Assembly: GCA_015520475.1 (NCBI GenBank)
Contig: WAQA01000226.1
Span: forward strand, 1 to 18,994
Reading direction: 5' to 3'
DNA length: 18,994 nt
From: Candidatus Bathyarchaeota archaeon
Lineage (GTDB): Archaea; Thermoproteota; Bathyarchaeia; Bathyarchaeales; WAQA01
The position numbers were made by a program, and so were the translations under genes. The notes under the pieces are model-generated. The model worked only from the letters and a program-made list of their open reading frames with translations. It did not search any database and was not told where the DNA came from. Shown here in pieces: positions 1 through 6,536 of this stretch (the stretch's first letter is position 1; each line of letters begins with the position of its first letter).

Positions 1-430
1 GATCATGAATAAGATAGATGTGCTTCCAGCATCTAAGAGAAAGCCTGCTGATACACTCTTAACATTGGCTGATAGAAATATGACGAACACTGAATTCCCA
101 AATCATCAATGGAATGTTCTCAAAACCTCAAGAGAGGAGGGCTTCAATCTTGAAGATTACAGAAACTCTATAATGAGGAAGGCTGATCCAGAGGTTGTTC
201 AGAGACTATTACGGCTGGAAGACTTCCGTAGAGCATATGAACTAACACCTGAGGTTGTTAAGGTCCTAAGAGAGGTGGGCATAGAAGGAGACTTCGGTGA
301 GGGAGGATTAAAGGTTGAGGAATGGCCCAAATTCGGATCAGTAATTAAAACCATGAATCAGTTCAGAAACGCCTATGAAGAGTTCAAGGTGAAGGCTATA
401 GAAGCCGTCAAAGAAGTATTCAAAAAATAA
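1..430 (+). CDS. Transaldolase-like protein, C-terminal part (5' end outside window)
   Basis: The frame is open to the left edge, so the first visible ATG at position 5 is probably internal and the gene is cut by the window. About 141 residues remain. The segment around residues 63-78 (VVQRLLRLEDFRRAYE), followed by FGSVIKTMNQF near residues 111-121, recalls the C-terminal region of transaldolase-family proteins, where an EFRRAY-like motif is followed by a (F/T)FG..(R/K)T..QF motif. This is pattern memory, not an alignment. The catalytic lysine of a transaldolase would lie upstream and cannot be seen. There is no signal peptide or membrane segment, and the tail is helical and charged. A run of five T follows the stop. 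It could also be an unrelated helical domain; treat the family as tentative. Confidence 0.4.
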   Translation, partial: IMNKIDVLPASKRKPADTLLTLADRNMTNTEFPNHQWNVLKTSREEGFNLEDYRNSIMRKADPEVVQRLLRLEDFRRAYELTPEVVKVLREVGIEGDFGEGGLKVEEWPKFGSVIKTMNQFRNAYEEFKVKAIEAVKEVFKK

Positions 431-448
431 ATTCTAAACAACACTTTA

Positions 449-453
449 TTTTT
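449..453 (+). terminator. Short T-run terminator after the first gene
   Basis: A TTTTT run lies about 20 bases after the stop codon in T-rich sequence, the usual form of intrinsic archaeal termination. There is no strong hairpin before it. The call rests only on position and composition. Confidence 0.3.
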
Positions 454-880
454 GTCTTGAATGAAAGAAATTTCCCAGTCCCAAATTTCTATTAAATCCG
501 CAAGTTCTATTTGATTACGGTGTCTCTTGTACATTAGTATATATGTGCCTTCCAGAATCTCTTTTGTCAGCTGGAGATCATGTCATCCTAAACTTGTAGT
601 GGTTAAGGTGTTGACTGAACAGATGAATCCATAAACCTCAACTATGAACTCTTCAGGAGATGAATGTCCTGCTTAAGCCGGATTCTCTATTGGTTAATTG
701 GTACAGGCTGGAGGATGCCTACGAATGATGCTGGTAACTTCTGATGCTATGTCATCCATCTTACAATTCTTCCCTTCCGGGTGAGGGTATAAGTAATTAA
801 TCGGATAATGGAGCGCTAATGTTGGCGATAGTCGATTTCCTATTTTAGGACTGAAATATCCATTTTTATGCTAAAATCGT
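454..880. other. Intergenic stretch without recognisable gene
   Basis: Roughly 430 bases with no open frame of convincing length on either strand. Neither tRNA nor rRNA features are seen. Partial box C/D-like words (ATGATGC, CTGATG near 725-755) do not form an ordered C-D'-C'-D set. It could hold an unrecognised small RNA, a decayed gene, or only the regulatory region of the rubrerythrin gene. Confidence 0.4.
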
Positions 881-885
881 AAGAA

Positions 886-898
886 AAATATAAATATA
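886..898 (+). promoter_or_regulatory. TATA box of the rubrerythrin gene
   Basis: An A/T-only element (AAATATAAATATA) is preceded by a purine-rich stretch that could act as BRE. Transcription starting about 25 bases downstream would begin near 915-922, just ahead of the Shine-Dalgarno-like GGTGAG at 935-940. Confidence 0.55.
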
Positions 899-947
899 GT
901 GGTGATTTATAGTTAAAAATAACAATAAAAAAATGGTGAGATGTGCA

Positions 948-1499
948 TTGGCCGTTAAAGAGATGACTGAAAACAACTTACGAAGCGCATATGCAGGGGA
1001 AAGTCAGGCTCATATGCGCTACCTAATATTTGCAGATCAATCTGAAAAGGAGGGTTTCAAGAACATATCTAGACTGTTCAGGGCTATTGCCTTCTCAGAG
1101 AAGGTACATGCAACGAACCATTACCTAAACATTCTCAGTAAGGGTGGAGCCCTAACAGTTTCAGGGGCGCTTTTCGGTACAAGAAGTACAGTTGAGAATC
1201 TTAAAGCAAGTATAGATGGAGAGAACTTTGAAGTCAACGAGATGTATCCTGCATATAAGACTGTAGCTAAACTACAAGGTGAATCTGAGGCGGAGAGGAG
1301 TTTTACATGGGCTCTGAAGGCTGAGATTGTCCATGCTGAATTGTATGGGAAGGCATTGGATGCGGCTGTTCAAGGTGTGGATGCTGATTTAGGAGAGATC
1401 CATGTATGCATGATTTGCGGCTATACGATTGAAGGTAAATCTCCAGATCAATGTCCAATCTGTAATGCATCCAGAGACAAATTTAAGACGTTCAAGTAG
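948..1499 (+). CDS. rbr: Rubrerythrin
   Basis: Rubrerythrin is a cytoplasmic non-haem diiron peroxidase that reduces hydrogen peroxide using electrons from rubredoxin or similar carriers. The N-terminal four-helix part shows the expected diiron ligands: GESQAH near the start, SEKVHA (ExxH), the GESEAE segment and EIVHAE (second ExxH). The C-terminal rubredoxin-like domain has CMICG and CPIC, the four cysteines that bind iron. Length is about 183 residues, normal for the family. The longest frame starts at ATG 933, but GGTGAG at 935-940 sits 7 bases before TTG 948, and that start gives a family-like N terminus (MAVKEMTENNL); ATG 963 is a third option. The gene has its own TATA box and a T7 terminator. 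A thioredoxin pair and a PfpI protein follow, which fits an oxidative-stress cluster. Confidence 0.95.
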   Translation: MAVKEMTENNLRSAYAGESQAHMRYLIFADQSEKEGFKNISRLFRAIAFSEKVHATNHYLNILSKGGALTVSGALFGTRSTVENLKASIDGENFEVNEMYPAYKTVAKLQGESEAERSFTWALKAEIVHAELYGKALDAAVQGVDADLGEIHVCMICGYTIEGKSPDQCPICNASRDKFKTFK

Positions 1500-1538
1500 C
1501 TCTCAATTTATGTGTCGAGCAAATAATTACACTTCCTA

Positions 1539-1545
1539 TTTTTTT
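1539..1545 (+). terminator. T7 terminator after rubrerythrin
   Basis: Seven consecutive T lie 40 bases after the rubrerythrin stop and immediately before the thioredoxin promoter, matching archaeal oligo-T termination. No hairpin is needed or seen. Confidence 0.5.
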
Positions 1546-1561
1546 GTTTATGGTTGAAAGT

Positions 1562-1571
1562 CTTATATATT
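1562..1571 (+). promoter_or_regulatory. TATA box of the thioredoxin gene
   Basis: The element CTTATATATT lies about 40 bases before ATG 1607. Because it falls inside the longest open frame (which begins at 1544), it argues that the true start is 1607, not 1544. Confidence 0.55.
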
Positions 1572-1606
1572 ACGCCCTTCTAGGTATAAGGTGGAGTGAA
1601 TACTTC

Positions 1607-1981
1607 ATGGTAGACGTTATTGATGTAAATGCGGACAATTGGAAAGAGGAAGTTTTAGAGTCTGATGTTCTGACGGTTGTTGACTTCTGGCATGATAGGT
1701 GTCCATGGTGCATAAAGCTTGAACCAATCATAAATGAAGTAGCGAAGGAGTACAGAAATAAAATAAAATTTGTGAAGTTGAATGTCTTGGAGAGTAATGA
1801 GAATAGAAACCTTGCAATGAAGTATGGGGTTATGAGCACTCCAACCCTCCTCTTCTTCTGCGCTGGAAGGCCAATAGAGGGCGTTGTAGGATTCATGTCG
1901 AAGGAGAAACTGGAGGCTATACTTGAAGACTTAATTGAGAGGCATAATGAATGTGTTAAACAGAGCAGCGAACTCGGTTAA
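1607..1981 (+). CDS. Thioredoxin-like protein with CPWC active site
   Basis: A single thioredoxin-fold domain of about 124 residues, the usual thioredoxin length. The redox motif is FWHDRCPWC, with cysteines near residues 32 and 35, in place of the common WCGPC. The cis-proline loop STPT follows near residue 79. It probably reduces protein disulphides in the cytoplasm. The frame extends back to 1544, but a TATA box at 1562-1571 and a ribosome binding site (GGTGGAG, 1590-1596) place the start at ATG 1607. The stop codon overlaps that of the convergent thioredoxin reductase-like gene; the neighbour is the natural candidate for its reductase. The unusual CxxC dipeptide (PW) should shift its redox potential, but by how much cannot be read from sequence. 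Confidence 0.9.
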   Translation: MVDVIDVNADNWKEEVLESDVLTVVDFWHDRCPWCIKLEPIINEVAKEYRNKIKFVKLNVLESNENRNLAMKYGVMSTPTLLFFCAGRPIEGVVGFMSKEKLEAILEDLIERHNECVKQSSELG

Positions 1982-2889
1982 GTCAACCTCTGAAGATACT
2001 TAAATGCTGATAATGCGGCTTTACATCCTTCTCCAGCAGCAACCACTATCTGCTTTTCAGGTACGTTAGTAACGTCTCCTGCGGCGAATAATCCGGAGAA
2101 ACTTGTTTCACATCTACAATTTACTATGATCTCGCCCCATGGATTCTTCTCTACAAAGTCAACCACGTCAGAGTTAGGTGTAGATCCAATCTCAACGAAT
2201 ACTCCTTGGACAGGTAATGTAACCTTCTGATCTCCCATCAACACTTTTATTCCAGCTACAACATTATCGCCTATTATCTCTAAAACTTTTGTGTTTGTTA
2301 GAATTTCAACGTTACTTGAATCTTTCAATTTATCTATTAACACTTTATCAGCTCTAAGTTGCGGCGCGATCTCTATAAGCTTCACACTGTTAGCTATCTT
2401 TACAAGTTGGAGTGCAGCTTCTAACCCGGAGTTTCCACCTCCAATAACGGCGACGTCCAATCCTTCGAAGAGTGGTCCGTCGCAGGTTACACAATAGGTA
2501 ACTCCTCTATTCTTGAGTTTTTCTTCTCCTGGAACATTAAGCTTCCTCGGCCTCCTTCCAGTAGCAACTATCACCGTCCTCCCTAAATAATCTGAATCTT
2601 CAGTTCTCACTTTAAAGATTCCATCTTCAAATTCTACTTTTACGGCTCTCTCCAGAAACAGATCAAACTTATACTTCTCAAGATGGCTTCGAAACTTTTC
2701 CGTAAGCTCTTCTCCAGTAATATACTGGAAGCCAGTGTAATTCTCTATCTCAGAAGAGAAGGATACTTGGCCGCCTATATTCATTGTGAGAACCATGAAA
2801 TCCATGCTTTTCCTTGCGGCGTATATGGCAGCCGTTATGCCAGCTGGCCCAGCACCTATAATTATCAATTCATATTCATGCTTGTTCAA
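1978..2889 (-). CDS. trxB: Thioredoxin reductase-like FAD/pyridine-nucleotide-type flavoprotein
   Basis: A low-molecular-weight thioredoxin reductase-type flavoprotein of 303 residues. In order it has the FAD-binding IIGAGPAG (residues 10-17), a second Rossmann motif VIGGGNSG (about 148-155) following the redox motif CVTCDGP (cysteines near 133 and 136), and the C-terminal FAD motif GLFAAGDV. The HRRxxxR signature that binds the NADPH phosphate in classical enzymes is missing; the matching stretch reads IEIAPQLRADK, so NADH or another donor is possible. Start: the frame opens at ATG 2958, but the family-like N terminus begins at TTG 2889, which has GGAGAG five bases upstream and a TATA box near 2935-2943 that would exclude the longer form. 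It converges on thioredoxin with overlapping stops. Confidence 0.9.
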   Translation of the reverse strand: MNKHEYELIIIGAGPAGITAAIYAARKSMDFMVLTMNIGGQVSFSSEIENYTGFQYITGEELTEKFRSHLEKYKFDLFLERAVKVEFEDGIFKVRTEDSDYLGRTVIVATGRRPRKLNVPGEEKLKNRGVTYCVTCDGPLFEGLDVAVIGGGNSGLEAALQLVKIANSVKLIEIAPQLRADKVLIDKLKDSSNVEILTNTKVLEIIGDNVVAGIKVLMGDQKVTLPVQGVFVEIGSTPNSDVVDFVEKNPWGEIIVNCRCETSFSGLFAAGDVTNVPEKQIVVAAGEGCKAALSAFKYLQRLT

Positions 2890-2934
2890 CAGTTCTCTCC
2901 ATCCACAAAATCTAAAAGAAGTAATCCTTCCATG

Positions 2935-2943
2935 AGTATAAAG
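2935..2943 (-). promoter_or_regulatory. TATA box of the thioredoxin reductase-like gene
   Basis: Read on the minus strand the element is CTTTATACT, about 50 bases before the TTG start at 2889. Predicted transcription would begin near 2913, leaving a leader of about 24 bases that contains the GGAGAG site. Confidence 0.45.
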
Positions 2944-2985
2944 ATTATGCATATTCAAGTCATAAATTTAGACGACTAAAACAAT

Positions 2986-2995
2986 GCTTATATTG
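2986..2995 (+). promoter_or_regulatory. TATA-like element of the pfpI gene
   Basis: GCTTATATTG lies about 50 bases before the PfpI start, in a 152-base divergent region shared with the thioredoxin reductase-like gene, so the two may be coregulated. Confidence 0.4.
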
Positions 2996-3041
2996 ATTGA
3001 ATGCTTAGCTTAATCCAAATGTTCCAACAGAGTTGAGGGAT

Positions 3042-3560
3042 ATGCGTAAAGTTTTGATTATGGTTGATGATGGGGTTGAGGATTCAGAGTTTATCTATCC
3101 ATATTATCGACTCCAGGAGGAAGGTTACGAGGTTGATGTTGTCGGGTCTAAGGCAGGGGAGACCTACACTGGAAAGTATGGCGTCCATATAAGATCTGAT
3201 GTCTCACCTGAGGATGTTAATGTAGACGTTTATGACGCTATAATAATACCTGGAGGTAGGGCTCCTGATAGGATGCGAATAAATAAAGGAATGGTTAGAA
3301 TCGTTAAGGAAGCATATAAGAAAGGTAAGGTTATAGCAGCAATCTGTCATGGCCCCCAAATGTTAATTGAAGCCGATATTATACGGGGTAAGAAGGCTAC
3401 TTGCTGGAAGTCTGTAGTGACAGATTTAAAGAATGCAGGTGCATCTTTTGTGGATGCACCTGTAGTCATAGATGGTAATATAGTGACTTCACGTTTCCCA
3501 GCTGATCTTCCCAAATTCTGCCATGGAATAATCAGTCTACTCAAGAAGGACAAAGAATAA
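3042..3560 (+). CDS. PfpI/DJ-1 family cysteine hydrolase or deglycase-like protein
   Basis: A single class I glutamine amidotransferase-like domain of 172 residues, the normal size of PfpI/DJ-1 proteins. The N terminus MRKVLIMVDDGVEDSEF carries the usual acidic motif, PGGRAPDRMR is the conserved loop before the nucleophile, and AAICHGPQ holds the nucleophilic cysteine (C102) followed by histidine. FVDAPVVIDGN near the C terminus is also typical. Members were described as intracellular proteases and later as deglycases or glyoxalases; which applies here is unknown. TTG 3033 could start the protein three residues earlier, but ATG 3042 preceded by GAGG gives the common family start. It is divergent from the thioredoxin reductase-like gene. 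A perfect 10-base inverted repeat lies inside the gene at 3436-3462. Confidence 0.9.
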   Translation: MRKVLIMVDDGVEDSEFIYPYYRLQEEGYEVDVVGSKAGETYTGKYGVHIRSDVSPEDVNVDVYDAIIIPGGRAPDRMRINKGMVRIVKEAYKKGKVIAAICHGPQMLIEADIIRGKKATCWKSVVTDLKNAGASFVDAPVVIDGNIVTSRFPADLPKFCHGIISLLKKDKE

Positions 3561-3719
3561 ATGATTATGAGATGCTGGAAACCTGAAGAGGCGATAAACT
3601 AGGCCCGTCTCTACAGACTATAAAAGGCGAGATTGTGGAGATTTTCAGCTTTTATTCTCCTTCTCGTTGAGGCTTTTACATCGTCAAAACTTCAATATTA
3701 AGATGGTCTAGGTGGATGT

Positions 3720-4694
3720 TCATCTCTGCTTCTTTCTGAATATTCTGGCGGCTTCTATTAATCGTTCCAGTTTAGCTATGGAGGCTGCAAATCCAAGTTC
3801 TCTGGAGCCGTTCACAATCAGATTCTTGAAGCCGCAGTCAGGCGTGAATATTAGATTTCTCCCGAACCTCTCAGCTTTATACATCACATTTAAAATCTCG
3901 TCGACGCTCTCTATCCTTGGGTTTCTGCTTGATACGCATCCTACAGATAATATCTTGCCGCTTGATATAATATCCTCTGGGTTATAAATCTCAAAGTTTT
4001 CTGGGGAATCAAAGAATTCATGGCTTAAGAAGTCAAGCTTAGTTCTTAAGAGCGTCTCTGAAAGTTTAGGTGAAAGTCTACCGCAGATATGGGTGCCAAC
4101 CACCGTATCTCCACAAGAAGCCTTAAGGAGATTGAAGATGTCAATTATGAATTCCTCATCATAATCAAATAGAGTTCTCCTTCCCAGTATAATCGTTAAT
4201 ATTGGTTCATCGATCGATACCATCGATGCTCCTGAGGAAATAGCTCTACAGCTCTCACTTATGATCTCAGCAAGTTCGCTTACATATTCAGCTTCTGATA
4301 TTGCCGTGTCAAATGGGAAGCCAAGTTTATCCTTAATCTTCAGATATGAGGCTAATGTGAAAGGTCCGGTTATAGATGCTTTAAGCTTAACCTTACCCAA
4401 TAAGCCCTTCTCTTCCAGATAATTCAATGTCCACTTATATGGTTCTAAACCTGGCGGTTTAGATGGTTTTTCAATGTGATCCTCAAGACGGTACTTGCCG
4501 TTCTTCTTTATTACTCCGCATCTCTGCTCCGCTAGATCGTCAAGGAACTGCTTTCCCATCTCAGTTAGCTGCGGATAATTTGGGAAGTCCACGCCAATCC
4601 TTATGAGAGATTCTATGCATCGCTCTCTATTCACATATGAATCCTCAAGCGGAAAACTTCCAATCGTAGCTGTGTATATACCATTAATCCTCAG
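3720..4694 (-). CDS. Core cobalamin-independent-type methionine synthase (MetE C-terminal/UROD fold; MesA-D-like)
   Basis: A TIM-barrel protein matching the catalytic domain of MetE without its N-terminal half. All zinc ligands are present: THICGRLS (H and C), HEFFD (E) and PDCGFKNL (C); SIDEP is the substrate-site motif. Such short archaeal proteins are folate-independent methionine synthases that take methyl groups from a corrinoid or another donor; the donor here is unknown. The first ATG/GTG/TTG in frame is GTG 4634, but the open frame continues upstream and encodes TATIGSFPLEDS, a conserved start of this family, so a GTG start would lose it. I extended to CTG 4694, giving 324 residues. 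An out-of-frame ATG at 4701 would join this frame if the A4 run (4695-4698) were one base shorter. A corrinoid methyltransferase gene (mtaB) lies 5 kb away. Confidence 0.85.
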   Translation of the reverse strand: MRINGIYTATIGSFPLEDSYVNRERCIESLIRIGVDFPNYPQLTEMGKQFLDDLAEQRCGVIKKNGKYRLEDHIEKPSKPPGLEPYKWTLNYLEEKGLLGKVKLKASITGPFTLASYLKIKDKLGFPFDTAISEAEYVSELAEIISESCRAISSGASMVSIDEPILTIILGRRTLFDYDEEFIIDIFNLLKASCGDTVVGTHICGRLSPKLSETLLRTKLDFLSHEFFDSPENFEIYNPEDIISSGKILSVGCVSSRNPRIESVDEILNVMYKAERFGRNLIFTPDCGFKNLIVNGSRELGFAASIAKLERLIEAARIFRKKQR

Positions 4695-4701
4695 TTTTCA
4701 T

Positions 4702-4986
4702 CCCTAGAGGAAAGGAGAGTTCCCTGTAAGAAAAATCTTTCCTTTATGGTGAACTCGACTGTATGTCTCTCCTTTAATGGCTTGATCTGAATCTTCTCTT
4801 GTCTCCCCTTAGCTTATTGATTGAAATAGATCTTCGATATGCCAGTCTCTCCGGCATCTTCTGTATGCAACGGTGAAAATGGGAATCATCAGTTGTTGGA
4901 TGTCTCTTCTAGAAGGTTACGTCTGAACCATAATCCATCTGTCATAGACTGCTTGTGTCCGAATAGAATTTTATTTAGATTAGGAT
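4702..4986. other. Intergenic stretch between methionine synthase and tRNA-Val
   Basis: About 285 bases without a credible gene. The open frame that crosses it on the plus strand (4839-5081) is antisense to the tRNA and encodes the tell-tale GRAGLEPAT string. A weak imperfect hairpin (ATGCC/GGCAT) lies near 4840-4858. No TATA box for the methionine synthase gene stands out. Confidence 0.4.
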
Positions 4987-5014
4987 TGGTGGGCCGGGCC
5001 GGACTTGAACCGGC

Positions 5015-5039
5015 GACCCTTCAGGGTTCCCATAACCAT
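5015..5039 (-). other. Enlarged variable region of tRNA-Val, probable second intron
   Basis: Twenty-five bases separate the anticodon stem (GCAGA) from the T stem (GCCGG). A normal five-base variable loop such as AGGTC is obtained by removing about 20 bases (5019-5038). GGTT and AACC inside can form a small stem. A true class II long arm is unlikely for tRNA-Val. Confidence 0.45.
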
Positions 5040-5045
5040 TCTGCG

Positions 5046-5062
5046 CATCCTGAATATGTATT
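5046..5062 (-). other. Intron in the anticodon loop of tRNA-Val
   Basis: Seventeen bases lie between positions 37 and 38, the canonical archaeal intron site. TCAGG within the intron pairs with exon CCTGA next to the cut site. The exact cut could shift by one or two bases. Confidence 0.65.
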
Positions 5063-5140
5063 TGTCAGGCAGATGTCCTAACCAAGCTAGACGACCGGCC
5101 CATCCATCAACCATCTTCTTATTAATCTGCATTATGACAG

Positions 5141-5150
5141 ATATAATTTT
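5141..5150 (-). promoter_or_regulatory. TATA box of tRNA-Val
   Basis: Read on the minus strand AAAATTATAT lies 40-49 bases before the first tRNA base, implying a short leader to be trimmed by RNase P. It sits in the 56-base gap after the DUF99 stop, so the tRNA need not depend on read-through. Confidence 0.5.
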
Positions 5151-5157
5151 TGTATCT

Positions 5158-5760
5158 TCATGATGGTCTGTATTCTTCGTCCTCTAATATTTTACTCTTC
5201 ATTATTGATCTGGCCAATAATCTTGCAACTCTTAAAGGCTCTGGAACAGCGCCGTTAATGGTAAATCTGTTCAGGATGCCCCTTGCCTCTCCCTTCTTCA
5301 TCTTAAGGAATCTAACATAGACCCGATGGCCCGTGCGGATCTTTATGGCTGTTCTAGGGCCGTTCCTACGGTAAACTTCAACTCTCTCCTTATAGTCATC
5401 CGGAAAGATGTTCTTGAAATGTTTCTCTAACCCTTCAGATTCTTTATATGTTACGCATAGAACTGGAAGATCCGTTTCTTCAGATAACCTGTTGAGATCT
5501 ATCACGTTATACCAGCTGATCACGCAGCCGTTTAGAAGCAGAATGTTTATGTCGTTCCTTTTAAGGTTGAGATACATCTCTATGATTCTCTCTGTTGAAT
5601 CCATCCCTCCAACTTTAACTCTTGTAAATGTGAATCCGTCTATTATGAGATCTGTTCTCATAACTACTCCTGCTAAAGTTGATCTTCCATCCTCTCCTTT
5701 AATAAAACTCTCTGATATTCCAAGAGCTCTTATACCCTTCTTATGGGCGTGTAGGCGCAG
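5158..5760 (-). CDS. DUF99/UPF0215 family protein (annotated as endonuclease dU family)
   Basis: A small archaeal protein of the DUF99 family; databases attach the name endonuclease dU, but its biochemical role is not certain. Family features seen are GIRALGISESF at the N terminus, DGF followed by VGGMDSTERIIEMY, LLLNGCVISWYNVIDL, the LPVLCVTY strand, and the strongly conserved GAVPEPLRVARLLA near the C terminus. The first ATG (5661) would cut off about 33 residues including the conserved GIRALGISESF. The upstream frame has no ATG, GTG or TTG; a strong Shine-Dalgarno, GGGGGAGGA (5764-5772), stands three bases before CTG 5760, giving a 200-residue protein of family-typical length. It lies 71 bases downstream of the UPF0173 gene on the same strand and may share its transcript. 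Confidence 0.85.
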   Translation of the reverse strand: MRLHAHKKGIRALGISESFIKGEDGRSTLAGVVMRTDLIIDGFTFTRVKVGGMDSTERIIEMYLNLKRNDINILLLNGCVISWYNVIDLNRLSEETDLPVLCVTYKESEGLEKHFKNIFPDDYKERVEVYRRNGPRTAIKIRTGHRVYVRFLKMKKGEARGILNRFTINGAVPEPLRVARLLARSIMKSKILEDEEYRPS

Positions 5761-5763
5761 CTG

Positions 5764-5772
5764 TCCTCCCCC
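5764..5772 (-). promoter_or_regulatory. Strong Shine-Dalgarno before the CTG start of DUF99
   Basis: The minus-strand sequence GGGGGAGGA is one of the best ribosome binding sites in the window. The only suitably spaced in-frame codon is CTG at 5760. This site decides the start. Confidence 0.6.
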
Positions 5773-5831
5773 TAAAGAGAATATTGGAGGGCTATGGGTA
5801 TGCTGCTGTTATGTTAAGTTTCTTTCACCCA

Positions 5832-6473
5832 TTAAAACTCGATTTCTTCTCCTGGTTTAAGCAGTATTACGTTGATGTCTGGTTCGGCTTCAATCTTTCT
5901 CTTAAACTCTTCAGGGTTAGTGTCCCATCTATGCATCGGTATAACATGTTTAGGTTTGATTGCTAGAGCTGCCTCTGCAGCTTCAGGATTGTCCATTGTG
6001 TAGGTGCCGCCTGACGGAAGCAATGCAAGGAAGATATCCTTTAGATTCTTCATTTCAGGGATGAAGTCCGTGTCTCCGGCGTGATATATCCTCTTCCCAT
6101 CCACTGTAATGATGTATCCCACCCCTAAACCTTTAGGGTGAAACGGGTTTCCAGGAGACCTAAACCTTTTATAGTTGTAGGCTGGAAACGCCTCTACTGT
6201 TATGTCTCCTACGGAGATCTTCTCTCCAGGATTGAGAGATTTTATCTTCCAGTTTATCTTTGAGGCGCAGTCTTGCGGAGCTATCACTACACTGTCATCT
6301 TTAAGTATTCTTTTGAGTTTAGATGTGTCGCAATGGTCGAAGTGAGAATGTGATATGAGGATTAAATCGGCTTTCTCTTCATATTCCCCTTCATATGGAT
6401 CCATATAGATAATCTTGTTGTCCGTCTTTATCTTGAAGCTAGCGTGACCTAACCATTTAATTGAGAAAACCAT
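5832..6473 (-). CDS. UPF0173/UlaG-like metallo-beta-lactamase-fold hydrolase
   Basis: A 213-residue single-domain metal-dependent hydrolase. The opening IKWLGHASFKI is typical of the UlaG/UPF0173 group of the metallo-beta-lactamase superfamily. Metal ligands are visible: HSHFDH (H42, H44, D46, H47), HAGDTD (D134) and the C-terminal HVIPMHRWDT (H181). The substrate is unknown; UlaG itself is an ascorbate-6-phosphate lactonase, but most archaeal members are uncharacterised and only hydrolysis can be inferred. There is no signal peptide, so it should be cytoplasmic. The ATG start gives the usual N terminus; GGTGA lies 11 bases upstream, farther than normal. The gene is divergent from the radical SAM gene with 63 bases between them and is followed on the same strand by DUF99. 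Confidence 0.88.
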   Translation of the reverse strand: MVFSIKWLGHASFKIKTDNKIIYMDPYEGEYEEKADLILISHSHFDHCDTSKLKRILKDDSVVIAPQDCASKINWKIKSLNPGEKISVGDITVEAFPAYNYKRFRSPGNPFHPKGLGVGYIITVDGKRIYHAGDTDFIPEMKNLKDIFLALLPSGGTYTMDNPEAAEAALAIKPKHVIPMHRWDTNPEEFKRKIEAEPDINVILLKPGEEIEF

Positions 6474-6536
6474 CCTTATAAGTCACCTTCCCAATTATCT
6501 AGTATTGTTCTGGATGGAGATAAGTATTATGGATCC

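Larger units (their letters stand above)
4987..5101 (-). tRNA. tRNA-Val(GAC) with a 17-base intron and a second insertion
   Basis: Read on the minus strand: acceptor GGGCCGG pairs with CCGGCCC; D arm GTCT/GGAC with loop AGCTTGGTTA; T arm GCCGG-TTCAAGT-CCGGC; discriminator A followed by an encoded CCA at 4987-4989. The anticodon stem is TCTGC/GCAGA, and its loop reads CTGACA + C once 17 bases (5046-5062) are removed after position 37, giving anticodon GAC. Exon CCTGA can pair with intron TCAGG, as expected for a splicing bulge-helix-bulge. The variable region (5015-5039) is 25 bases where about 5 are normal, so about 20 bases are probably a second intron; I could not draw a convincing splice motif there. 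Removing both leaves 75 bases, a normal tRNA. A minus-strand TATA box lies 40 bases upstream. Confidence 0.85.

Noticed and set aside
720..760. Box C/D-like words (ATGATGC, CTGATG)
   Set aside because: No ordered C, D', C', D boxes with proper spacing and no flanking pairing.
1570..1896. Minus-strand open frame opposite thioredoxin
   Set aside because: It is antisense to a clear thioredoxin gene and has no recognisable domain or ribosome binding site.
3436..3462. Perfect 10-base inverted repeat CAGGTGCATC/GATGCACCTG with a 7-base loop
   Set aside because: It lies inside the pfpI coding region, where the encoded GASFVDAP is family-typical, so coding constraint can explain it. There is no T run after it.
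3561..3620. Possible box C/D RNA after pfpI (ATGATTA, CTGA)
   Set aside because: The C box is off consensus and no convincing C' or terminal D box follows.
4839..5081. Plus-strand open frame of 80 codons containing GRAGLEPAT
   Set aside because: It runs antisense through tRNA-Val; this string is a well-known false translation of tRNA genes.
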